64,000 nucleotides of DNA, from the NCBI GenBank assembly GCA_045638645.1, contig JAZUBU010000005.1, positions 1 through 64,000 of the forward strand. Direction: 5' to 3'. The notes under the pieces are model-generated. The model did not search any database. It saw only the letters and a list, made by a program, of their open reading frames with translations, and had not been told where the DNA came from. This DNA comes from JAGCJX01 sp045638645 (GTDB taxonomy: Bacteria; Bacteroidota; Bacteroidia; Bacteroidales; UBA932). Numbering within the stretch: position 1 is the stretch's first letter; each line of letters starts with the position of its first letter. Below are positions 1 to 8,141 of this stretch, piece after piece. The position numbers and the translations under genes are program-made.

Positions 1-755
1 GTCTTAAGTTCTATTACCACAAAGCAGCGCAGAAGGCGATTGTAGAACACAAGATCTGCAAAGAATTCATCATCCTCTATTAGTATTCTTTTTTGACGAG
101 CAACGAAAGTAAAGCCATTGCCCAACTCCAGCAAGAATTTCTGCAGATGCGTTATGAGAGCCTGCTCCAGGTCCTTTTCATAATACGCAGCCTTACGTTC
201 CAGTCCAAGAAATTCCAGAACCATCGGATCTTTTATTATCTCCTATGGCTGCTGAGGTATTCTTTCTTTACGAGCTATAGCCAACACGCTTTCCTTATCA
301 TTACTCAACAGGAGGCGCTCATACAATTGACTGTTAATCTGGCGCTCCATCTCGCGAGCTGTCCAAGCATTGTTAATAGCCTCTAGCTCATAATACTCTC
401 TTTTATAATCATCTGAGATTGCAAGAAGCAATTTATATTGAGTCCAGTTGAATTGCGTCCGCAGTGCGGTCGCAATTGGATACATCTTATAAAATTGACG
501 ACCCCTCTCCAATTGTCTAACAGAAAAGCCTGTTCCATATTCCGGCTCAAGCTTCTTTGCCAGGTTCTTCAGCAAGTAAGAACCATACTCAGCTCTTTCC
601 TTTCCCTCTTGTTCTGTCTCCAGAATACGTTTACCGATACTCCAGTACATCTGCACACGACAAAAGTCCACACTGCGAGTCGCATTCTGCCTCGCAGATG
701 CGATTATCTCCCTCACTTCATTATAGAGGCTCTGTATATCTTGTATCTCGTTCAT
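1..755 (-). pseudogene. YhcG/DUF1016-family nuclease gene with an in-frame stop, 3' end outside the window
   Basis: The first 170 codons (755 down to 246) encode the N-terminal domain of the YhcG/DUF1016 family, including SVRQLERGRQFYKMYP. A TAG at 243-245 then stops translation. The same frame stays open from there to position 1 and continues the family sequence without a gap: IIKDPMVLEFLGL, followed by the PDDEXK-type nuclease core with FADLVFYN and VVIELK, which supply the acidic residue and the E-x-K pair. One nonsense codon therefore separates two otherwise intact halves. A base-calling error or stop readthrough cannot be excluded. The gene is AT-richer than those to its right and lies beyond a tRNA fragment, so it probably sits on an integrated element. 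Family members are often found on mobile DNA; the function of this copy is not shown. Confidence 0.85.
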
Positions 756-792
756 GGTACTAAGTTATAGATTTCTTCTCAGATTCGTAATC

Positions 793-870
793 TTATAATT
801 TATTTTTCTTCACCATCTCAATCAAAGCTTGTATCTGATCCGGGGTGAGTCCTTGAAGTTCCCCCATTAT
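793..870 (-). other. Possible coding tail of unknown origin next to the tRNA fragment
   Basis: On the minus strand a frame ends at 793 with a charged, helix-like tail (GLTPDQIQALIEMVKKNKL). Upstream the frame runs straight into the tRNA fragment at 878-908, where its translation is only a shadow of tRNA sequence. If the tail is real, it is the 3' end of an element gene whose 5' part was removed by recombination, or a peptide of about 24 residues starting at an ATG near 867. No family is recognised. Confidence 0.25.
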
Positions 871-877
871 ATCCACT

Positions 878-908
878 GAGGTCCCCGGTTCAATCCCGGG
901 TCTCGCTA
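878..908 (+). other. tRNA 3'-end fragment, probable integration (att) scar
   Basis: A complete T arm is readable: stem CCCGG (884-888), loop TTCAATC (889-895) and stem CCGGG (896-900). It is followed by seven acceptor-strand bases (901-907) and a discriminator A at 908. Nothing upstream folds as a D arm, an anticodon arm or the 5' acceptor strand, so only the 3' end of a tRNA is present. A tRNA 3' end followed by its own terminator is the usual product of integrase-mediated insertion into a tRNA gene. The isotype cannot be assigned without the anticodon. Confidence 0.7.
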
Positions 909-910
909 CT

Positions 911-943
911 AAAAGGCACTTACGAAGTTCGTGAGTGCTTTTT
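911..943 (+). terminator. Hairpin terminator just after the tRNA fragment
   Basis: The arms GCACTTACGA and TCGTGAGTGC form a ten-pair stem with one T-G wobble around a three-base loop, and a run of T follows. It starts three bases after the tRNA fragment and is most simply the original terminator of the tRNA gene. Confidence 0.6.
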
Positions 944-983
944 GTTTTGGGGAACCCCACCGGGAACCGGACAAACTGCACAA

Positions 984-1015
984 AAAAATCACCTCCGCTG
1001 TCGAAGGTGATTTTT
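984..1015. terminator. Bidirectional hairpin terminator
   Basis: The arms AAAAATCACCT (984-994) and AGGTGATTTTT (1005-1015) pair perfectly around a ten-base loop, giving a T-run on either strand. It lies 20 bases beyond the stop codon of the minus-strand lipoprotein gene (stop at 1035) and probably terminates it. Confidence 0.75.
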
Positions 1016-1034
1016 CTGAAAGATGCTACGGAGG

Positions 1035-1493
1035 CTACTGGATTTTTTTCATAACAGCTGTTTCACTGTACTTGTAGCTGTATCCCCCCTCACTGTACTC
1101 TTCGGTAAACATCAATTCCAAATCGGCATCATTCAATTTGACAATTTCAAGGGAGCCCATACCTTCTCCCATGATGGAGATCTCCAGGTATTTGCCATCG
1201 CGTTCCCAGGTCATCGGAAGTGATCCCCCTTGCAATTCGGGAATGTATATTTTACCTTTTCCCCCTTCCTGGAATTCATAGATCAGCTTTTCATCTTCGG
1301 GCAGCACATCCTCTCCTTTCTCCAATAACTCTCCGTTCAGGTACTCCTCATAGTAATATTTGATGGTCTGCCATTTACCGATCAAACTGTACTCTTTTTC
1401 GGGACCGTTGTCGTCTTTGTTACAAGATACGGCGGTAAAACCCATCAGCAAGGCAAAGGAAACAATGCCCAACCAGTTCAAAATTCTTTTCAT
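1035..1493 (-). CDS. Small lipocalin-like lipoprotein
   Basis: A 152-residue protein with a lipoprotein signal peptide whose lipobox ends in AVSC, the Cys being about residue 24. Acidic residues follow directly, as is usual for surface lipoproteins of this phylum. The mature part starts with a pattern like SLIGKWQTIKYYYEE and then alternates short strands (KLIYEFQEGGKGKIYI, DLELMFTEEY), which resembles the lipocalin-like fold common in Bacteroidales lipoproteins; that assignment comes from pattern only. It is followed by a strong hairpin terminator. Upstream lies the S9 peptidase gene on the same strand, 27 bases away, so the two may be cotranscribed. The role is unknown. Confidence 0.75.
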   Translation of the reverse strand: MKRILNWLGIVSFALLMGFTAVSCNKDDNGPEKEYSLIGKWQTIKYYYEEYLNGELLEKGEDVLPEDEKLIYEFQEGGKGKIYIPELQGGSLPMTWERDGKYLEISIMGEGMGSLEIVKLNDADLELMFTEEYSEGGYSYKYSETAVMKKIQ

Positions 1494-1520
1494 ATTGATT
1501 TAGTTTTATTAGGTGATAAA

Positions 1521-3992
1521 TTAGTCGTTGTTCATTTGGACAATGTCCACACTGTCCTCGTAGTCGCCCAGCAACCATTCGCTAAAGTGGTCGGCCATGC
1601 GCCAGAAGAAGTATTCGTCCATGTCACCAAAGCCGTGGCGTTGACCCGGGAGGATGAGCATGTCGAAACGTTTGTTGGCACGGATCAAGGCATTCACGAC
1701 GCGCATGGTGTTGCCCGGATGCACGTTGTCGTCGATGTCTCCGTGAACCAACAACAGACGGCCTTTGAGGTTCTTTGCCAAATCGGCGTTTTTGTCAATG
1801 CTGTACACAAAGGTCGTATCGCCTTTTTCCGTGATTTTCTCCAGGATACCGTGGTGCTGCTCACTCCACCAGCGGTTGTAAATGCTGTTGTCATGGTTAC
1901 CCGCGCAGGATACAGCTGCTTTGTAGAAATCCGGGTAGGTCAGAATTGCCGCAGTGGACATAAAGCCTCCACCGGAGTGGCCGTGGATGCCGACCCGTTT
2001 GATATCCATGTAGGGACGTTGCGCAGCCAGTTGTTGAAGCGCATATTTCTGGTCTTCCAAACCATAATCACGCAAATTGCCGTAACCGTAGTTGTGATAC
2101 CATTTCGAGCGGTTCGGGTGACCTCCCCGGTTGCCGACCGTGACCACAATGAACCCGACTTGTGCCAAGCGGTCCACCCGGTTCATACCCTGACTCCAGA
2201 AGTAGTTGGTCGCTTCCACTTGAGGTCCCGGATACACGTACTCAATGACCGGATAAGACTTGTTCGGATCAAAATCAAAGGGCTTGTAGATCACACCGTA
2301 CAAATCGGTCACACCATCCGCTGCTTTTACTCTAAACGGTTCCGGGAACTGATAGCCCGCTGCCATCAACAAAGAAAGGTCAGCCGTCTCCAGATCCATG
2401 ATTTTCTTTCCTTTGCCGTCGTACAACGCATTCGCAGGGGCCGTATCCACACGGGAATAACTGCTTACAAAGAATTCACCCTTTTCCGAGATACCGATGC
2501 GGCTGTCGTAATTGCCCGGGTTCAGCAGTTGCATCTTTCCTCCATCCCAACTGGCACGGTAGAGGTGCATGTAATACGGGTTTTCTTCGGGATTTACACC
2601 GGAAGCGGTAAAAAAGACGGTGCGGTCCTTCTCGTTTACCGCCACAATTTCGTGCACGTGGAAAGCTCCGTCGGTGATGGCATTTTTCAAAGTACCGTCT
2701 GCCGCATACAAGTAAAGATGGGCCCAACCGTTGCGTTCTGACCATTGAATCAGCTCCTTACCTCCATTCACAACTTTCAAGGGGCGGGTTTCAACATAGG
2801 TATTCAGACGTTCTTCGATGATGGTCCGGGCACTGTCCTCCGCAACATAAACAGCACAGATATCCGTGCGTTTCAAGTCCCGGCTAACCCGCTCGATGTA
2901 GAATTTCTCATTGTCTCCCAACCACACCGACGGGACATAATCCTTGTACTTATACTCCTTGGAATAAGGACGGTTCAAAATGCCCAACATCTGATCCTTG
3001 AATGCGTCGGTACGAATCACACGGCTGCTGTCTGTGGTTGTATCAAAGAGATACAGGTAAGTCTTCGGACTGGGTTCGCCCGGCATTTGGTACTTGTACG
3101 TTTCCAACTTCGGACGAGGTTGGCTCAACACGTCAATGACCCAGAAATCTTTGATTCCCGTCATGTCGTAACGGCAGGTTGCAAAGTAACGGGAGTCGGG
3201 AGACCAATACACATTGGCAGCATAGCGTTTGTTGGTATCGCGGTCGCCGTGTCCACGGTAATCCGATCCGCCGTAAGCAAAGTCTTCTTTTCCGTCAAAG
3301 GTCAAGCGGTGTTCCACGAAGGTAGAGTCTTTCTCATCCTCCATGAATTTGCGGAGATTCTCCATATCGGTGTAGTAGAGGTCCAGACCCCGGACATACA
3401 CCACGCGACTGCTGTCCGGAGAAATGGAAGCCCAACGCGGGAAATGTTTCTTCTTGTCCTGATCGCTGACATCTGTCAACGTCTTGGTTGCGATATCGTA
3501 TTCGAATCGGAAGGTCTTTTTGACTTGCTTAGCTGGTTTCTTGGGGGCATCTTCAGCCGCTTCGGCTTTCTTCTTCTTCGGTTTTTCGTCCGTCATCACG
3601 GTGCTGGGCACCTCAAAGGTGAAGGTCTTGTCATCCTTCAGACGCAATCCTCGCATCGGGATGTGCTGTGCGTCAAAGGGATCCTTGATGATTTCCGTCA
3701 ATTGCATGGCCAGGCGGTCCATGTCGAAGACCGGTGTTTGGGTCTTGGCTACAGGATCCACGATGTAGGCATTTTCACCAGAAGGGGTTTTCCACCAATA
3801 CCAGAAACGGTTGGTTTCCTTGAACCAGTTCGGGGTGATGGTGGTGCTGAACACCATTTGATTGACTTTCTTGGTCGAGAAGCGTTCTGCCAACGCATAG
3901 TTCGGCTCGGTCACCGGAGTCTGCTGCGCACGGGCTATCCAGGCACTACCGCCCAACAACAACGCCAAAGAAAGGATTTTAAAGAATTTCAT
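1521..3992 (-). CDS. Secreted S9-family prolyl dipeptidyl peptidase (DPP IV-like)
   Basis: An 823-residue serine peptidase of the DPP IV branch of family S9. These enzymes remove N-terminal dipeptides, typically after Pro or Ala, from peptides in the periplasm or outside the cell. An N-terminal signal peptide ends near ARAQQ. Residues of roughly 40-560 look like the beta-propeller, with repeated motifs such as WSPDSRY, and the alpha/beta-hydrolase domain follows. The nucleophile is in GHSGGG (Ser near 673), the Asp in GDIDDNVHPG and the His in QRHGFG. A Lys/Ala/Glu-rich insert near residues 134-158 is unusual. It fits with the POT transporter and PepD elsewhere in the window as peptide-use machinery. 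Substrate preference is inferred from the family only. Confidence 0.93.
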   Translation of the reverse strand: MKFFKILSLALLLGGSAWIARAQQTPVTEPNYALAERFSTKKVNQMVFSTTITPNWFKETNRFWYWWKTPSGENAYIVDPVAKTQTPVFDMDRLAMQLTEIIKDPFDAQHIPMRGLRLKDDKTFTFEVPSTVMTDEKPKKKKAEAAEDAPKKPAKQVKKTFRFEYDIATKTLTDVSDQDKKKHFPRWASISPDSSRVVYVRGLDLYYTDMENLRKFMEDEKDSTFVEHRLTFDGKEDFAYGGSDYRGHGDRDTNKRYAANVYWSPDSRYFATCRYDMTGIKDFWVIDVLSQPRPKLETYKYQMPGEPSPKTYLYLFDTTTDSSRVIRTDAFKDQMLGILNRPYSKEYKYKDYVPSVWLGDNEKFYIERVSRDLKRTDICAVYVAEDSARTIIEERLNTYVETRPLKVVNGGKELIQWSERNGWAHLYLYAADGTLKNAITDGAFHVHEIVAVNEKDRTVFFTASGVNPEENPYYMHLYRASWDGGKMQLLNPGNYDSRIGISEKGEFFVSSYSRVDTAPANALYDGKGKKIMDLETADLSLLMAAGYQFPEPFRVKAADGVTDLYGVIYKPFDFDPNKSYPVIEYVYPGPQVEATNYFWSQGMNRVDRLAQVGFIVVTVGNRGGHPNRSKWYHNYGYGNLRDYGLEDQKYALQQLAAQRPYMDIKRVGIHGHSGGGFMSTAAILTYPDFYKAAVSCAGNHDNSIYNRWWSEQHHGILEKITEKGDTTFVYSIDKNADLAKNLKGRLLLVHGDIDDNVHPGNTMRVVNALIRANKRFDMLILPGQRHGFGDMDEYFFWRMADHFSEWLLGDYEDSVDIVQMNND

Positions 3993-4004
3993 AAGTTAGT
4001 AGGG

Positions 4005-4520
4005 TTATTTGTTTTCGTTTCGGTTGATGGATTTCTCCCACTCACAGACCTCCATGTCGTAAATACGGCCCTCATCGATGCGAAAACGCAGGGCTGTGCG
4101 GACCTGGTGAAACCCAGAAATACCGGCAGCTCCGGGATTCAGCACCAACATGTTACGCGGTTTGTCATTGACCACCTTGAGGATGTGAGAATGTCCACAG
4201 ACAAAGATGTCCGGACGATGGGCTTCAATGAGTTGGTAGGCTTTGAAATCATAACGGCCGGGATAACCGCCAATGTGCATCATCAGAATGCGCATCCCAC
4301 CACATTCAAAAAACTGAGTGTATGGATAGACCAAACGGATGTCGGTCCCATCGCAGTTCCCATAAACTCCGCGCAACGGCTTCACCGCTGCAATCTTCCG
4401 CGCAGTTTCCAAGTCTCCAAAATCCCCGGCATGCCAGATCTCATCCACCGGCTCCAGAAACTTGGCTACGGGGGTATCGAAATAACGGTGGGTGTCGGAG
4501 ATCAATCCAATGTAAGGCAT
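4005..4520 (-). CDS. YfcE/MJ0936-type metallophosphodiesterase
   Basis: A 171-residue calcineurin-like phosphoesterase of the small YfcE/MJ0936 group. The metal-binding motifs appear in order: GLISDTH at the N-terminus, HAGDFGD, GNCDG, MMHIGG and CGHSHI. The length matches single-domain members, which hydrolyse phosphodiesters in vitro with two metal ions and whose natural substrate is usually unknown. There is no signal peptide, so it is cytoplasmic. It lies 12 bases upstream of the S9 peptidase gene and 21 bases downstream of the NagX-like gene, all on the minus strand, so one transcript is likely. Confidence 0.9.
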   Translation of the reverse strand: MPYIGLISDTHRYFDTPVAKFLEPVDEIWHAGDFGDLETARKIAAVKPLRGVYGNCDGTDIRLVYPYTQFFECGGMRILMMHIGGYPGRYDFKAYQLIEAHRPDIFVCGHSHILKVVNDKPRNMLVLNPGAAGISGFHQVRTALRFRIDEGRIYDMEVCEWEKSINRNENK

Positions 4521-4541
4521 AAGATGATACGGTTATCGGAA

Positions 4542-5738
4542 CTACAATTTGATCACTATTTTCTTGCGGTACAGGACCATCGCCATGGTGGTAAAGATGG
4601 CCACATAAACCAGTGCATACATCAACGAGCCCATTTCCGTATGACCGAAAAGGGACACACAGCAATTTTGGTAGAACCACGAAGACACGCTCCAGGTCTT
4701 TTCCAGCAGCGTTCCGTCTTCCTGGGGTACCAGAGCGGTCCATCGGATGATACGACCAAAGGTCTTTGCAAAAACACCGGCCATCACGAAAGCGAACAAG
4801 GGGTTCATACCCAGGGCTTTGAAGGGAGTGAAAATCTTTTCTTTCCTCTTGATATCAATCCAATAGATAAAAAACGCCAACAGGACGATGGCCCATCCAC
4901 CAGCATACAGCACATACGAACTGCTCCACAAAGGTTTGTTGATCGGAATCCAGATGTTCAGCACAGAACCGGCCGCCAAACACAGCAGACCGATGGTGTA
5001 CAGCCGGGAAACGGCTTCCATCTTATCTTCTGCCGAACGGATCAGGTTTCCGATGAGATAGCCCAACAAAACCGTCGCACTACCGGAAATAACCCCAAAC
5101 AAACCTTCCGGATCGAAAGGGATACCGTAACCATGGTAAATGTGTCCGTCACCGAACAGGGCCAGGTCGATCGGTCCGGCAATGTTCCCCTCCAGCGTAC
5201 ACCAGTCAGGTCCACCGAAAATCCGGAGAACCAACGGGTGCAACACCATCAAGGCCGCCATCCCATACAAAATCTTCTTACGGGTCTTGAGCCACAATGC
5301 CAACAGTCCTCCGACAAAATAACAGAGCGCAATCCGCTGAAGGACACCCAGATAACGGACATGGCCCAGGTAATGGAGGTAATTTTCCCAAAAACTCAGG
5401 TCCGGATTGGGAGATGTCGGATAAAAAGGAAAGGCATTCAAACCCAGGCCTACCAGGAAAATTGACAGGCTACGACGGGCCAGTTTCTTCAAAGACTGGC
5501 CATTGAGGCCCTCCTGATATTTGGCAAACGAAAAGGCCATGGCCGCTCCCACCACAAACAGAAAAAACGGGAACACCAAGTCCGTCGGGGTACAGCCGTC
5601 CCAAGCGGCATGGCGCAAAGGCGGAAATATCTTACCCCAACTGCCGGGGTTGTTGACCAGAATCATCCCGGCAACAGTCATTCCACGCAGCACATCCAAG
5701 GCTACGTAACGGGAAGAAGATGAAGATGTAGGATTCAT
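4542..5738 (-). CDS. NagX/HGSNAT-like multi-pass membrane protein (DUF5009 type)
   Basis: A 398-residue membrane protein of the family that includes bacterial NagX and lysosomal heparan-alpha-glucosaminide N-acetyltransferase. The N-terminal signature is clear: ALDVLRGMTVAGMILVNN, then HAAWDGCTPTDLVFPFFLF, followed by about ten hydrophobic segments. Family members are thought to transfer acetyl groups to amino sugars across a membrane, but this is proven for the eukaryotic enzyme and only inferred here. The start at 5738 gives a short Ser-rich cytoplasmic leader (MNPTSSSSSRY). It is the first gene of a probable minus-strand group running to the S9 peptidase, divergent from rsmE. Confidence 0.85.
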   Translation of the reverse strand: MNPTSSSSSRYVALDVLRGMTVAGMILVNNPGSWGKIFPPLRHAAWDGCTPTDLVFPFFLFVVGAAMAFSFAKYQEGLNGQSLKKLARRSLSIFLVGLGLNAFPFYPTSPNPDLSFWENYLHYLGHVRYLGVLQRIALCYFVGGLLALWLKTRKKILYGMAALMVLHPLVLRIFGGPDWCTLEGNIAGPIDLALFGDGHIYHGYGIPFDPEGLFGVISGSATVLLGYLIGNLIRSAEDKMEAVSRLYTIGLLCLAAGSVLNIWIPINKPLWSSSYVLYAGGWAIVLLAFFIYWIDIKRKEKIFTPFKALGMNPLFAFVMAGVFAKTFGRIIRWTALVPQEDGTLLEKTWSVSSWFYQNCCVSLFGHTEMGSLMYALVYVAIFTTMAMVLYRKKIVIKL

Positions 5739-5751
5739 ACCACAAATTTAA

Positions 5752-5759
5752 TAACTTTG
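5752..5759 (+). promoter_or_regulatory. -7 promoter box of rsmE
   Basis: TAACTTTG matches the Bacteroidota -7 consensus TAnnTTTG. It ends five bases before the rsmE ATG at 5765, so transcription should begin at or almost at the start codon. No clear TTTG -33 box is seen. Confidence 0.55.
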
Positions 5760-5764
5760 TCCGT

Positions 5765-6475
5765 ATGGAATTGTACACAGCAGAAAATTTAACCGATTCA
5801 ACCATCGTTCTCCCGCCCGACGAATCCTTTCACTGCATCAAAGTGATGCGTCATCGGATCGGAGACACCATCGGAGTCACCGACGGCAAAGGATGCATCT
5901 GCGAATGCACCATTGTGGAAGCCGACAGCCGCCAAACCCTTGTCAACGCGACATCCTGCCGCGAAGAACCCCGCTCCGGCCGGTTCCGTCTGCACATTGC
6001 AGCAGCCCCGACCAAAAACATCGACCGTTTCGAGTGGTTCCTGGAAAAGGCCACCGAATTGGGCATGGACGAAGTGACCCCCCTGTTGTGTTCCCATTCC
6101 GAACGGAAAGTCGTCAAAGACGAGCGGGAAGAAAAAATCCTGACCGCTGCCGCCCGCCAGTCTCTTCGGGCCTGGTTTCCCAAATGGAATACGATGACCC
6201 CTTTCCGGGAATTCATCCAGACAGTCCAAACCCGGGATGCCCTCAAACTCATCGCCTACTGTGGCAATGAGTACGAAAAAAAGTCGCTTCGGACCATGCT
6301 CGAAACAACCCACTTGGAACAGGTAATCATCCTCATCGGTCCGGAAGGTGATTTCTCCCCGGAAGAAGTAAAAGAAGCCGTCGATGCCGGTTTCATCCCG
6401 GTCACCTTCGGCTCCATGCGGATGCGTGCCGAAACGGCTGCCGTCTTTGCTGCCGCTGCTGCGGCCCTTCTCTAA
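5765..6475 (+). CDS. rsmE: 16S rRNA (uracil(1498)-N(3))-methyltransferase
   Basis: A 236-residue SPOUT-class methyltransferase that methylates N3 of U1498 in 16S rRNA using S-adenosylmethionine. The N-terminal PUA-like part has FHCIKVMRHRIGD, and the C-terminal trefoil knot carries LIGPEGDFSPEE and FGSMRMRAETAA, the cofactor-binding loops of the family. Length is normal. The start at 5765 is supported because the family begins about 20 residues before the HCIKV motif and no later Met fits. The gene is alone on the plus strand, divergent from the NagX-like gene and convergent with tsaC (18 bases apart). Confidence 0.95.
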   Translation: MELYTAENLTDSTIVLPPDESFHCIKVMRHRIGDTIGVTDGKGCICECTIVEADSRQTLVNATSCREEPRSGRFRLHIAAAPTKNIDRFEWFLEKATELGMDEVTPLLCSHSERKVVKDEREEKILTAAARQSLRAWFPKWNTMTPFREFIQTVQTRDALKLIAYCGNEYEKKSLRTMLETTHLEQVIILIGPEGDFSPEEVKEAVDAGFIPVTFGSMRMRAETAAVFAAAAAALL

Positions 6476-6492
6476 CGAAAGGCTCAGCGTCC

Positions 6493-7059
6493 TTACGGGC
6501 GAATGATCTGGATCTCCCCTCCCAGACCCAACTTCATCAACGAAGAGGGTTTGCAAGTTGCCCCTTTCTCATAGACTTGGGGTGCAATCCAATCCACTGC
6601 CTCCTTGATTTCCGCAGAAATCTCTGCAAAACGGGCCGGTGCCTGGAGTCCGGAGCGATTGGCCGAAGTCGAAATCAACGGCCGTTGCAAACGGGTAATC
6701 AATTGCAGACAGAAATCATGTTGCGGAATACGAATGGCCGCACTGCCATCCTCGGCAACTGCCTTCGGAGCCAAACCTTGAGCCCCGGGGTACACCAGGG
6801 TCATCGGCTGATCATTCACTTCGATCAGGGACCAGGCAATTTCCGGTACCTGACGCACATAACGACAAAGCATATCACTGCCATTCATCAAGGTAATCAA
6901 ACTCTTGGCATCTTCGCGTTGCTTGATACGGAAGATCCGCTCAACCGCTTCCGCGTTGGTCGCATCACAACCCAAGCCCCAGACCGTATCAGTCGGGTAC
7001 AGGATGACGCCCCCTTCCCGCAAAATGCGGACAGCTTCATTCAATTCAGGAAAATTCAT
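6493..7059 (-). CDS. tsaC: L-threonylcarbamoyladenylate synthase (TsaC/Sua5/YrdC family)
   Basis: Makes threonylcarbamoyl-AMP from Thr, bicarbonate and ATP, the first step of t6A37 formation in ANN-decoding tRNAs. The chosen start encodes MNFPELNEAVRILREGG and gives 188 residues, normal for the short YrdC form; an upstream start at 7113 would overlap the previous gene by 58 bases. Core motifs are LYPTDTVWGLGCDATN near the N-terminus, KQREDAKSLI, and STSANRSG. Its ATG overlaps the stop of the upstream EEP gene as ATGA, indicating translational coupling. A second t6A gene, tsaE, lies at 12774-13190. Confidence 0.93.
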   Translation of the reverse strand: MNFPELNEAVRILREGGVILYPTDTVWGLGCDATNAEAVERIFRIKQREDAKSLITLMNGSDMLCRYVRQVPEIAWSLIEVNDQPMTLVYPGAQGLAPKAVAEDGSAAIRIPQHDFCLQLITRLQRPLISTSANRSGLQAPARFAEISAEIKEAVDWIAPQVYEKGATCKPSSLMKLGLGGEIQIIRP

Positions 7060-8141
7060 AAGCGTGAAGAATATAGACATAAATCGGTAGCCACCGGATA
7101 ATGATCCGACCACGGCAACCGTTCGGTATGGTGCAACAGGACCCCAAAATGCTCCGGCACAAAGACATAATCAATGCGCAGCAAGGGCCAGAACGTAGCG
7201 TAGGTTCCTGCCAGGTACTCCCCGGCTTCAACAAAGGTATCTTTACGCCCCTTGCTCAGGTGGCGGTATGTATAAGACATCGGCGTGTCGTTGAGATCAC
7301 CACAGACCAAAGCCGGATACGGGCTTTCTGCAATGTGCTGCAACACCACATTGACCTGCTCGGCCCGCTTGAGGTTGCTACGGGTCATCTTGGTCTGGAG
7401 CTGATTCAACTCCTCGGACCACTCCTCGTGACTGCGCCGCAGTTTCTGAACCAATTTTGTAAAGGAAATATTGAACGACTCCAGGTGGTTGTTGTACAAC
7501 CGGAAAACCTCCGAGCCCACTTGAATATCCGACCAGATGGACAAATTTGCACTTCCTTTGAAACTGATGCGTCCACTGTTCACAATCGGATAACGGCTGA
7601 CCGTCAAGTTCCCGAACCAGGTTCCGCCCTTCGTACGGAAAAGATGTTTGTGCTTGTAGGGATAGTCGCGCAAAATGGTGTTCAGGCGCGAAGTGTCACT
7701 GATGTAAAACTCCTGCAGACACACCACATCCGGATCCGCTTCCCGGATATAGTCCAGAATCTCCTGCTGACACGCCCTCCGGCTCATCTCTTTCCGTGAT
7801 CCCGCAAAACGTCCCACGTTGTACGTCAACAAACGTACCTGATCAGCCCCCACGACTTCCCGAACTTTCTGATTGCCCATGTGAAAATAAGAATCCAGGA
7901 ACAACAATGCCGGCAACAGCGCCACCAATGGAATCCATGCCGAACGGGAACGACGGAACAGGGCCATCAGCAACAACAGCAGGTTGATGAAGGCAATGGG
8001 TATAAAGAAGAGACCAAAAAAGGCCAGGACCGGCAAATTTACCGGATTCACGAACAGCGACAAGTAGGACAGGAGCAAGGCTCCCGCCGAAACCAAGGCT
8101 ACCAAACGGAAGCTCACACTGATCAGGAAGAAACGTCTCAT
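7056..8141 (-). CDS. Membrane-anchored endonuclease/exonuclease/phosphatase-family protein
   Basis: A 361-residue protein with about three N-terminal membrane segments (residues of roughly 3-75) and a C-terminal EEP-fold domain. Visible EEP motifs are YNVGRF near the start of the domain, VVCLQEF with the metal-binding Glu, VCGDLNDTP and, at the C-terminus, IDYVFV with WSDHYPV. The family cleaves phosphodiester or phosphate ester bonds in nucleic acids, lipids or nucleotides, so the substrate cannot be told. The start at 8141 (MRRFFLISV) is preferred because it makes a TGATG overlap with the rhomboid stop; the in-frame Met at 8171 would overlap by 31 bases. It overlaps tsaC by ATGA. Confidence 0.88.
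   Translation of the reverse strand: MRRFFLISVSFRLVALVSAGALLLSYLSLFVNPVNLPVLAFFGLFFIPIAFINLLLLLMALFRRSRSAWIPLVALLPALLFLDSYFHMGNQKVREVVGADQVRLLTYNVGRFAGSRKEMSRRACQQEILDYIREADPDVVCLQEFYISDTSRLNTILRDYPYKHKHLFRTKGGTWFGNLTVSRYPIVNSGRISFKGSANLSIWSDIQVGSEVFRLYNNHLESFNISFTKLVQKLRRSHEEWSEELNQLQTKMTRSNLKRAEQVNVVLQHIAESPYPALVCGDLNDTPMSYTYRHLSKGRKDTFVEAGEYLAGTYATFWPLLRIDYVFVPEHFGVLLHHTERLPWSDHYPVATDLCLYSSRL

Noticed and set aside
871..981. 5' half of a short minus-strand coding frame across the tRNA fragment
   Set aside because: Its peptide RPGIEPGTS is the standard shadow of a tRNA T arm, so this part is not protein-coding.
2745..5465. Open plus-strand frame of about 900 codons opposite the S9 peptidase, phosphodiesterase and NagX-like genes
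   Set aside because: It crosses three well-supported minus-strand genes, shows no domain or signal, and is a by-product of their codon choice.
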